Both the position numbers and the translations under genes were made by a program. Under the pieces are notes generated by a model. The model was not told where the DNA came from. It did no database searches and saw only the letters and a program-made list of their open reading frames with translations. Source: Prolixibacteraceae bacterium (GTDB taxonomy: Bacteria; Bacteroidota; Bacteroidia; Bacteroidales; Prolixibacteraceae). Taken from it: a stretch of DNA of 64,000 nucleotides. The DNA is taken from the NCBI GenBank assembly GCA_018648265.1, contig JABGRN010000010.1, forward strand, positions 23,256 through 87,255. The letters run 5' to 3'. Shown piece after piece: positions 17,476 through 25,706 of this stretch; position 1 is the stretch's first letter, and each line of letters begins with the position of its first letter.

Positions 17476-20400
17476 ATGAAAAAAATTTTACTCATCTCGA
17501 TTTTATTTTTTAGCTGTGTAACATTTATAATTGCGCAAGAATTCTGGACATTGGATTTTGAATCTCCAGGTGGATATTTAACAAGTGTCGCTGAATTTTC
17601 TGATGGTTCAGGAGATTATTTTACACGAACTGATGGAACTAATATTAGTAGTGTTGTTGATTATTCAAATCATCAGGGAAACTATTATTTTGCTGCCCAG
17701 GATATTGATGGCGAAGGCGCAACAAAACCATTGTTTATTGATATTACGGGAATTGATATTTCTGGTAAAACCGGGATCAGGTTTTCTGTTCATTTGGCCG
17801 AAGATGATGCATCTGACGGGGTTGAAGATTGGGACAGTTCCGATTACATTCATTTTCAATATAGCATTGATGGTAGCAGTTTTCAGGAATTACTTTGGAT
17901 AGAAAACGATGGTAATAAATATAACAGTGCCGCATTTATTGACACGGATTTTAATGGCGATGGTGATGGCGATGAAATCTCCCCGGTTTTCACCGAATTT
18001 ACGGTTGCAATCCCTGAAACCGGATCTGGTTTGGATTTAAAAATTATTTTCAACAATGATGCTGGCGATGAAGATATTGCCATTGATAATTTAACACTTT
18101 CCGGATCTGGAATTGCCACTGTATTGGCTGCACCTGTTTTTAATCCACCTGAAAAAGATTTCTTTTTCCCGATTAATGTTGAATTAAGTACCACTGCCGA
18201 AAATGCAACTATTTATTATACTCTCGACAAATCGTCTCCAACCAGTCTTTCATTAAATTATTCGGCTCCAATACCAATATCGGGAACAACAACAATAAAG
18301 GCCATTTCGCACAATGGCACCGATAGTAGTACTGTGTCAACCGCAACTTATAATTACTTGAGTCCGCCACCGCTAATTACCAATATTATTCAAACTCCCC
18401 TAAATCCCGATACTGCCGAAACTGTTGTAATAATTGCCAATATTACTGATGATCTACACGTAGTTTCGGCTGAGATAAAATGGGGGACAACAGCGGGTAA
18501 TTTAACCAATACCGAAATTATGGACAACTCTGTAGGGGATACTTTTATCGGTTCCATTCCTCCACAAAAAGTTGGAGAAGTCTTTTACCAGGTTCAGGCA
18601 AGAGACAATGATAATGCTATTTCCAATTCACCGGAGCAAAGTTATTTTGTTACCGTACCACCTCTGGGAATCCCGATAGCTTTGCCAGCAATAAGTATTA
18701 AAAACGATAACTTTAAGGCCAATTGGAATGTTGTTCCTGGTGCAACAAACTATTTAATCGATGTTTCAACTGACCCCAATTTTGAGGGAAGTACTAAAAT
18801 CAACCCAAATGGGTTAATTATTTCTGAAGTAATTGAAGGAAGCAGTTATAATAAAGCCATTGAAATTTTTAACGGAACCGGGGTGCCAATCGATTTAAGG
18901 GAATATAAAATCCAACGCGATTATAATGGTGATAATAATTTTGTACATGAGTTTGCACTTTTCGGGATACTTGAAAACAACAAAACTTTTATATTATGTC
19001 ATTCAAGAGCTGGTTCAGCCATTAAAAAAAAGGCAAATATTGAAAATATAATTTGTAATTTCAATGGCAACGACCAGTTAAGATTAGTAAAAAATTCCAC
19101 CGTGATCGATCATTTTGGAAAACCTGAAAATTTTGATTTCAACAAAGATTTAACTTTTGTGAGACTCAAAAATATTTCTTCTGCCTCTGCTTCATATAGA
19201 GTTGATGAATGGAAAAAGTTACCTAAAGATCTGTTTGGTTATCTCGGATCGCATATCATAGACAACTCGATCCCGAATATATTTGTCAACGGTTTTTATC
19301 AGTTTGATGTAGGGAAAACAACACAGTTTGAGGTTTCCCGACTTTATGCACTATCCGATTATTATTACAGGCTTCGCGCCCAAAGCGAGTACGAAACAAC
19401 GGTTTCCTCCGATATTATTCATGTAAAAACCGCGGACCCCCCACTTGCTTATTTAACAGTAAAATCGGACACAATTTGCGAAGATTCGCTCCATGGCGCA
19501 GAAGTAAATATTGGTTTGGTATTTACTGCTTTTGTTGATGGGACTTTGCCAGCGTCTTCATTTATTTTAAAAAATGCACCGCCAGGTCTGGAAATAGAGT
19601 CGGTTAATTATCATAATTCTACAAACGCAACTGTAGTTTTTGATTTTCAGAATAACGATTTTGATGTAGATTTTTCACAACTTACTCTCGAAATTGCCGG
19701 ACATGAAATAACAAGAAATTATAAATTGGAGAGTAAACCGTTTTACCTGAAATCGGTGGTTGAGACAATTTTGCCGGAACCTTCAAATCATGTTTCCGAT
19801 CTAACTGTTTCAATTGAAAATGTAACACAAAATTCATTCGAAATTTCGTGGGTTGAAAATGACGAAGGGAATTTACCAAACGGTTATTTAATTATTGCAG
19901 ACACTTTTGAAATAATTCCACCAATTGACAGTTTCGACCCGATAGATTCCGATTTCGATTTATCCGATGGTTCAGGCCAGGTGAAAGTACCAGCAGGAAC
20001 AACTACTTTTGTATTTACTAATTGTTCACCGGAAACAAATTATAAACTGGCAGTTTTCCCTTTTTCAAACGAGTTAACAGATATCGACTTTAAAACTGAT
20101 GGTTTCCAACTTATAGAAGTACAAACTACCGCCCCGTTTATTGTACAAATCCCCCCAGCACCGGTAGCATTAAAATCAACCGGCCATACAAATTCGTCAT
20201 TTATTGCCAATTGGGACACTTCGGCTTTTGCAACTAATTACTTTATCGATGTGGCAAGAGATTCGCTATTTACCGAAAATGGGACAAAAACCTCCGGGAT
20301 TTTTATTTCTGAATACATCGAAGGCAGTAGTTACAACAAAGCCATTGAACTTTACAATGGTACCGGCGAACCGGTCGATTTATCGGAATTCAAACTTCAA

Positions 20401-21804
20401 AAAGATGTTAATGGAAATAACGATTATTCAACCGAAGTTATACTAACAGGAATTTTACAAAACAACGATGTTTTTATTGTTTGCCACACAAGTGCCGGGG
20501 ATGCTATAAAGAAAACAACCGATTTACAAAATGGTTGGCTTATCAATTTTAATGGAAACGACCAGGTACGATTGGTAAAACTTGACGGTACTTTGATCGA
20601 TCATTTTGGTTTATCCGGCGGTACTGATTTTGCCAAAGACCAAACGTTTGTCCGAAATTCAGAAATAACTTCTGGAAATCTGACGTGGAATATTAACGAA
20701 TGGACAACTTTTCAGAAAGATGATTTCTCGAATTTAGGCTCACACAATGTAAATAAAAGCATTTTGGCAGGTTCTTATATTCCGGGTTATCAAAATCTTG
20801 GAGTTGGTGATACTACCCTGATCGAGGTGAATAATTTGGGATTACTAACCTATTTTTATCGGATAAGAGCTTCTAATAATCTCGGAACCAGCGAAAATTC
20901 AAATGTGATCAGGGTCGATTTATTAAATGAAACCCCAATTACCGAAGTAGCAAATCTTTCGGAATTGCGTAAAAAAGAAACCGGGCAAGTGTACAAATAT
21001 ACCGGGCAGGCAGTGGTTACTTTTACACAAAATTACCGCAACCAAAAATTTATTCAAGACAGCACCGGGGCTATTTTAATTGACGATCCTGATGCCCTTA
21101 TTTCTGAGCCTTATTTTGAAGGTGACGGAATTACAAACCTGATTGGAAAGTTAAACGAATTTAATGGAATGTTGGAATTTATACCGGAAATTGATCCGGG
21201 CGGACCTTTTGCATGCGGCTTGCAAATAGATACTTTTGAAATGGTTAATTTTTATGAAATTGACTCTGCCTGGTTTGAAGAAAATGAAGCACGACTTGTA
21301 AAAATCCCAAACCTAATGTTTGATCCAATTTATGAAACAATTTTTGAAAACAGGATTGTTTACGATGTGCAACAAGTTTGGTTAACCAGTGGATTGATTG
21401 ATTGGTTTAATTTGCGCTTCCGCACTTCGTTTTACGATGTCGATTACATTGGAACCGAAGTTTTAACAATGATATTTGATATTACCGGAATTTTAAATTC
21501 AAACAATGGTGCTTTTTTAACCGCCAGAAGATTGTCCGATTTTGAAATAGGAACAGGAAATAACGTAATAAAACTTACAAATAACGAAAATATCAGAATA
21601 TTAGGTTTAAATAAAAAAGTGGAGATTCGAGCTGAAATTTCTGAAAATATACACATTGAAATCTTCAATGTAGCAGGACAATTAATTTATTCTGGATTTC
21701 ACTTTTCAACAAATTTTGAAATTCCAATTGGGCGGCGAGGGGTTTATTTAGTTAAGTGTAAATCAGAACATTCAAGTAAAATTAAAAAAGTGATTGTAAA
21801 TTAA
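17476..21804 (+). CDS. Very large secreted lamin-tail-domain protein with T9SS sorting domain
   Basis: The 1442-residue protein has a Sec signal ending near FIIAQE. A beta-sandwich follows (about 25-215), then a chitobiase/FN3-like CHB_HEX strand region (about 220-300). Two lamin-tail domains start at about 447 and 941, each with the signature ISE(V/Y)IEGSSYNKAIE; the two are clear duplicates. An OB-like DUF5689-type domain lies at about 1155-1330, and the last 80 residues are a type IX C-terminal sorting domain ending KIKKVIVN. It should be exported across the outer membrane and anchored or released. Such proteins often accompany nucleases, but no nuclease motif is visible. An inverted-repeat element starts directly after the stop. 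Confidence 0.85.
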   Translation: MKKILLISILFFSCVTFIIAQEFWTLDFESPGGYLTSVAEFSDGSGDYFTRTDGTNISSVVDYSNHQGNYYFAAQDIDGEGATKPLFIDITGIDISGKTGIRFSVHLAEDDASDGVEDWDSSDYIHFQYSIDGSSFQELLWIENDGNKYNSAAFIDTDFNGDGDGDEISPVFTEFTVAIPETGSGLDLKIIFNNDAGDEDIAIDNLTLSGSGIATVLAAPVFNPPEKDFFFPINVELSTTAENATIYYTLDKSSPTSLSLNYSAPIPISGTTTIKAISHNGTDSSTVSTATYNYLSPPPLITNIIQTPLNPDTAETVVIIANITDDLHVVSAEIKWGTTAGNLTNTEIMDNSVGDTFIGSIPPQKVGEVFYQVQARDNDNAISNSPEQSYFVTVPPLGIPIALPAISIKNDNFKANWNVVPGATNYLIDVSTDPNFEGSTKINPNGLIISEVIEGSSYNKAIEIFNGTGVPIDLREYKIQRDYNGDNNFVHEFALFGILENNKTFILCHSRAGSAIKKKANIENIICNFNGNDQLRLVKNSTVIDHFGKPENFDFNKDLTFVRLKNISSASASYRVDEWKKLPKDLFGYLGSHIIDNSIPNIFVNGFYQFDVGKTTQFEVSRLYALSDYYYRLRAQSEYETTVSSDIIHVKTADPPLAYLTVKSDTICEDSLHGAEVNIGLVFTAFVDGTLPASSFILKNAPPGLEIESVNYHNSTNATVVFDFQNNDFDVDFSQLTLEIAGHEITRNYKLESKPFYLKSVVETILPEPSNHVSDLTVSIENVTQNSFEISWVENDEGNLPNGYLIIADTFEIIPPIDSFDPIDSDFDLSDGSGQVKVPAGTTTFVFTNCSPETNYKLAVFPFSNELTDIDFKTDGFQLIEVQTTAPFIVQIPPAPVALKSTGHTNSSFIANWDTSAFATNYFIDVARDSLFTENGTKTSGIFISEYIEGSSYNKAIELYNGTGEPVDLSEFKLQKDVNGNNDYSTEVILTGILQNNDVFIVCHTSAGDAIKKTTDLQNGWLINFNGNDQVRLVKLDGTLIDHFGLSGGTDFAKDQTFVRNSEITSGNLTWNINEWTTFQKDDFSNLGSHNVNKSILAGSYIPGYQNLGVGDTTLIEVNNLGLLTYFYRIRASNNLGTSENSNVIRVDLLNETPITEVANLSELRKKETGQVYKYTGQAVVTFTQNYRNQKFIQDSTGAILIDDPDALISEPYFEGDGITNLIGKLNEFNGMLEFIPEIDPGGPFACGLQIDTFEMVNFYEIDSAWFEENEARLVKIPNLMFDPIYETIFENRIVYDVQQVWLTSGLIDWFNLRFRTSFYDVDYIGTEVLTMIFDITGILNSNNGAFLTARRLSDFEIGTGNNVIKLTNNENIRILGLNKKVEIRAEISENIHIEIFNVAGQLIYSGFHFSTNFEIPIGRRGVYLVKCKSEHSSKIKKVIVN

Positions 21805-21966
21805 GGACATCTCTAAAAACTCATTTCTTTCAAAAAATGAAGATAATGAATAATATGCAAGGCATAATTTTTTAGAATAGCCTTAGCTATTTCAAAAAAT
21901 TATCACGCAGTCAGATTGTTTATTATCTTCATTCCCGAAGGGTATTCAGAGTTTTTAGAGATGCCC
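21805..21966. repeat. Inverted-repeat element forming a long hairpin (162 bp), family 3
   Basis: The ends are GGACATCTCTAAAAACTC and GAGTTTTTAGAGATGCCC, complementary at 17 of 18 positions. Inside, ATGAAGATAAT pairs with ATTATCTTCAT, and the centre holds ATAATTTTTTAGAATAG against CTATTTCAAAAAATTAT, so nearly the whole element can fold on itself. It begins at the base after the stop codon of the lamin-tail gene. The end sequence recurs at 47355 and 55362. Confidence 0.75.
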
Positions 21967-22261
21967 TAAACAAAATAAAAAGATTTGATCAACAAAAAAA
22001 AGACTAAATAATTTTGTTACCAGAAACTATTTGTCATTTCAAAATAAAAATTTTAGAACAATTTGTAAAAAAAGTTAAGTAACATATTTTTTCATATTTA
22101 TAATATCATTAAATTTAAGGGTCAATTAAATTTCAAAATTATGTACCTGCCAAAATCATCTGCTTTAATAAATGCAATTGTTTTGTTTAGAGTAAGTCCA
22201 ATTTTGAAAAATTATCATAGAGATTTCGATTTTAAGGTTCATTCATAAAAATTGTTTCATT
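21967..22261 (+). other. Intergenic leader of the FISUMP protein
   Basis: An AT-rich stretch between the family-3 element and the gene at 22262. I see no ORF or strong structure; it presumably carries the promoter. Confidence 0.4.
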
Positions 22262-24160
22262 ATGAAAAAATACACTTTCCTATTAACTTTTATGCTACAA
22301 TTCATCTTAGTTTTTGCCCAGGACTATGAAATAACATTTGTAGGATCGGGAGCCAGCAATACAGTAGATTCTATTTTAGTTGAGAATCTGACTCAGGGGA
22401 CTTCGATAAAAATGTCAGGAACAGATACACTTATGTTGACAAAAATGACCACCGGTATCAATTCTATAAATAGGGATTCAAATTTTCCACTTCTTATATA
22501 CCCAAATCCATTTACAAAGCGTTGCCAACTTGAGTTTTCCACACTAAAATCAGAAAATATTACTATTCAAATATATGATTTATCAGGGAAGCTAAACACT
22601 TCAAAAGTCGAATATGTTGAACCGGGCAATCATTATTTTCAAATAAATGGTATTCCACAAGGTATGTATATTGTTCGGCTTCGTTCGGCAAGCTTTTTTC
22701 AATCTGCAAAAATATTTAGTTTTAATCAGAATTCAGGAGAAGCGGAAATAATATACCAAGGTTATAGCCCTGAACCCAAAACTGAACTAATTGAAAAAAG
22801 TGGGCGTGCACTCTATAAATTTCTTCCTTATTATAACGACGATAACATATTACTGTGGGGATGGGGAGGAAATAAGTTCGTGGTTTCACGCGGATTTTCA
22901 ATGACTAAAGAACCTGAAATTGAAGAAAATAATGTTTTTACTTTTAAATTTACACCTTGTAGCGATAAAAATGGAAATAGTTATACCACATGTGAAATAG
23001 GAGATCAAATCTGGATGGCAGAAAACTTTTCCTGCGAAACCGACTTTGGTTCCTGGGCTTTCGATAATGATGAAAACAATGTAGCAACTTACGGTCGTTT
23101 ATACACGTGGGAAGCTGCAATGGAAAATGCACCAGATGGATGGCATTTACCTTCGGTAGATGAATGGGTTCAATTACAGGAATTCCTGGAAGGAAACAGT
23201 AACGATAATTTAGTTAGCGCATTAAAGAAAGATTCGGGATGGCTGCCCGGAGAAAATGGAAATTCTGGCAATGGAACAAATGCCAGTGGATTTGCTGCGA
23301 TTCCAGGGGGGGCACGATGGTTTTTAAATGGTACATTTTATGGCGTTGGCACTTCATCTTATTTCTGGACCGGAACAGAATCGGAACCAACCAGAGCACA
23401 TATGAGAAAATTAACCAGCGACAATAATGAAATGGGCATGGGGAATAGTATTAAAGATTATGGCTTTTCAGTCAGGTATATAAAAGATAAGGTTACTTAC
23501 GGAAGTATTACCGACACACGCGATGGGCAAACCTACAAAACAATAGAAATTGGGACCCAAACATGGATGGCCGAAAACCTAAAATACACCGGAACTATCC
23601 CCGGAATAGCATGGAAACCGACAACCGATGATAAGGAATGGGCAGAAAAAGGACCACATTCGGGTGACGCATATTGTTGGTATGATAATGATGAAAGTTA
23701 TAAAGATTTATACGGAGCCCTGTATAACTGGTATGCTGCAGGGTATGTCGATCTTTGCCCAAGCGGTTGGCATGTTCCCAGCGATCTGGAATGGGAAACA
23801 TTATCAGATTTCCTTATTGACAACGGTTATGGTTATCAGGGAAGTGGGATTGATATTTCAAAGGCCTTAGCAGCAACAACAAATTGGGATTATTGTTTTT
23901 CTCCGGGAGACACCGGAAATGACCCGGCAAGCAACAACAGTAGTGGATTCTCAGGTCTCCCGGCAGGCCATCGTTCTTTTCTGGGAGGTTATAGTCTCGA
24001 AGGAAACGGTGGTTATTGGTGGTCAAGAACGCAGTATGATAGTGGTTTATATGCCATTCAAGATGCCTGGACTAGACAATTAAAATACCAATCTAATTAT
24101 TTCATGCGAAATTGGGGTGGCTATAATAATGGATTTAGTGTTAGATGTATTAAAGATTAA
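22262..24160 (+). CDS. Secreted protein with two FISUMP domains and an internal T9SS-like domain
   Basis: The 632-residue protein has a Sec signal ending near VFAQDY. Residues about 75-155 look exactly like a type IX sorting domain (IYPNPFTKRC start, IYDLSGK, GMYIVRLRS), but this normally C-terminal module lies near the N-terminus. Two Fibrobacter-succinogenes-major-paralogue (FISUMP) domains follow at about 230-406 and 414-632, each opening with IGxQxWMAENL and containing GWHLPS/GWHVPS. FISUMP domains are C-type-lectin-like surface modules of unknown ligand. There is no further sorting signal at the true C-terminus. Likely periplasmic or surface exposed. Confidence 0.85.
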   Translation: MKKYTFLLTFMLQFILVFAQDYEITFVGSGASNTVDSILVENLTQGTSIKMSGTDTLMLTKMTTGINSINRDSNFPLLIYPNPFTKRCQLEFSTLKSENITIQIYDLSGKLNTSKVEYVEPGNHYFQINGIPQGMYIVRLRSASFFQSAKIFSFNQNSGEAEIIYQGYSPEPKTELIEKSGRALYKFLPYYNDDNILLWGWGGNKFVVSRGFSMTKEPEIEENNVFTFKFTPCSDKNGNSYTTCEIGDQIWMAENFSCETDFGSWAFDNDENNVATYGRLYTWEAAMENAPDGWHLPSVDEWVQLQEFLEGNSNDNLVSALKKDSGWLPGENGNSGNGTNASGFAAIPGGARWFLNGTFYGVGTSSYFWTGTESEPTRAHMRKLTSDNNEMGMGNSIKDYGFSVRYIKDKVTYGSITDTRDGQTYKTIEIGTQTWMAENLKYTGTIPGIAWKPTTDDKEWAEKGPHSGDAYCWYDNDESYKDLYGALYNWYAAGYVDLCPSGWHVPSDLEWETLSDFLIDNGYGYQGSGIDISKALAATTNWDYCFSPGDTGNDPASNNSSGFSGLPAGHRSFLGGYSLEGNGGYWWSRTQYDSGLYAIQDAWTRQLKYQSNYFMRNWGGYNNGFSVRCIKD

Positions 24161-24347
24161 AATTAATTACTCTGACTCCGTTGATTCAGAATTTGCTAAA
24201 AACTTTATCCAAATCAGATTTGATACAGGAAATGGCATTGCAAAGGGTTGTATTCGATTTTTATCTTGAAAATAAGGTTTTATAATCCTTAATACAAAAA
24301 TTTGCTACTAAGGTTCAGAATTAAAAATAAGGTTAATTAAAAATTAT
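24161..24347. other. Intergenic region, no gene seen
   Basis: No ORF or clear structure is visible between the FISUMP gene stop and the family-4 repeat. Confidence 0.4.
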
Positions 24348-24479
24348 GAGCCTACACTGAAAAGTGATTTTTCGTCATTGCGAACGAAGTGAAGCAATCT
24401 CAACAGACACATTTACAGCGATTTTAGGATTGCTTCTTATCTCACAGTGCCGGGCATTTTGAATTTTTGGAGTAGGCTC
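24348..24479. repeat. Family-4 dispersed repeat, copy 1 (132 bp)
   Basis: The ends GAGCCTAC and GTAGGCTC are perfect inverted repeats. The interior contains the CGTCATTGCGAACGAAG-type palindromic block found scattered in many bacterial genomes, followed by GAAGCAATC and later GATTGCTTC. A related element with similar ends is at 55640-55920. The flanks AAATTAT and AAATATA are only an imperfect duplication. Confidence 0.7.
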
Positions 24480-24991
24480 AAATATAATCCATTTCCTTCT
24501 ACCCGGAAATTTTAATTGTTCTATTGATTAACCTCAATTTTATTATTACCAAAACAAATCACTTTTCGGTGTGGATTCGTGATGCTAACATTCCGTTTTT
24601 GTTTTGAGAGAAAACTTTTCGCTTGCCCCTCAAAAAATTATTTTTCATCGAGATACAAAACCAGCTCTTCTTCCTATGCACATTTAATAATTGAGTTGTT
24701 AAACAACTTTTTTAATTTCAGGCAAAACAGTAAAAATGTCTTTTTGTGATTCCCCTCAATTATTATAAAAAATAACTCTTAACCGGAAAAGAAATATGAA
24801 CTTAAGACATATCCAGAAACTTATATATGATGACAATTCTTCAGTTAAATTTCAACAAAGGAGACAATGTGGCGCAATTAATTTGTTAAAAATTGACATT
24901 TGTCAGTTTTTTCTTAGTGGAACAAGAATTGAATAACGGAATGCAGATTTTAATTTTTAAATATTAACCAAAGAATAAAGGAGAAAAAGTC
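24480..24991 (+). promoter_or_regulatory. Hsp20 upstream region with a TGACA-TT-TGTCA palindrome
   Basis: This 512-base gap has no ORF. The perfect palindrome TGACATTTGTCA at 24894-24905 lies about 87 bases before the hsp20 start, within TTGACATTTGTCAG. It could be an operator or part of a heat-shock promoter. A strong AAAGGAG ribosome-binding site lies about 10 bases before the hsp20 ATG, which is unusual here because most genes in the window lack an obvious Shine-Dalgarno sequence. Confidence 0.4.
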
Positions 24992-25441
24992 ATGAATTTA
25001 GTAAGATTTAACAACCCACGTTACCAAACAAACAGAGTTTTAGTTGATGAGTTATTCAATAATTTTTTCAGGAACGATTACCACGAAAGTTACGTAAACA
25101 AAAGCAGATCGAAACCTGCTACAAATGTTTTCGAAACTGAAGACGATTTCAAAATTGAAATATTGTTGCCGGGCTTTAAAAAGGAAGATGTTGCGCTGAA
25201 TTATCAAAAAAATCTGTTGACCATTAAAGTAGAAAATAAGGTAAAAGAAGAAAATTCGGAAGAGTTTAAATATGTTCACCGCGAATTTGGAGCATTTAAT
25301 TTCGAGAAACAATACCGCATTCCTAAATCGGTAAACGACGAAAAAATTAGTGCACAATTCGAAAACGGAGTATTAAACATTGTACTTCCGAAAAAAGAAG
25401 AAGCTTTGGAAAAAGCTCCGGTAGATATTAAGATTTCATAA
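24992..25441 (+). CDS. Small heat-shock protein, Hsp20/alpha-crystallin family
   Basis: The 149-residue cytoplasmic chaperone has a short N-terminal arm and an alpha-crystallin domain at about 40-140. Visible hallmarks are PATNVFETEDDFKIEILLPGFKKEDV (start of the domain) and the conserved FENGVLNIVLPKKE near the end. A C-terminal VDIKIS supplies the I-x-I oligomerisation motif. It holds unfolding proteins in an ATP-independent way. It is a single-gene unit with a strong ribosome-binding site, an upstream palindrome and a terminator. Heat-shock control is expected. Confidence 0.95.
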   Translation: MNLVRFNNPRYQTNRVLVDELFNNFFRNDYHESYVNKSRSKPATNVFETEDDFKIEILLPGFKKEDVALNYQKNLLTIKVENKVKEENSEEFKYVHREFGAFNFEKQYRIPKSVNDEKISAQFENGVLNIVLPKKEEALEKAPVDIKIS

Positions 25442-25478
25442 GTTTGGTTTTGAGTGATAGTTTAGTTTAGGTTGATTT

Positions 25479-25509
25479 AAAAGCCCGGCAAAATGCCGGG
25501 CTTTTTTTT
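25479..25509 (+). terminator. Strong rho-independent terminator after hsp20
   Basis: AAAAGCCCGGCA and TGCCGGGCTTTT form a 12-bp GC-rich stem with a three-base loop, followed by further T. Confidence 0.9.
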
Positions 25510-25706
25510 GTTCTGAAAAGTACGTTTCCCTTTTTAAATTGATAAAACAAATGAGAATTGTAATTCGATAAACCATTGAAATTTTTAGAATTTATGAACT
25601 TATGATATTATATGAGAGTTTATTGTTAACAATAATAATTGAACATTAGTCTCAAATATTCAATTTATTATTTAACTTTAAAACGCCCAATTAAAATCTT
25701 ATCTAT

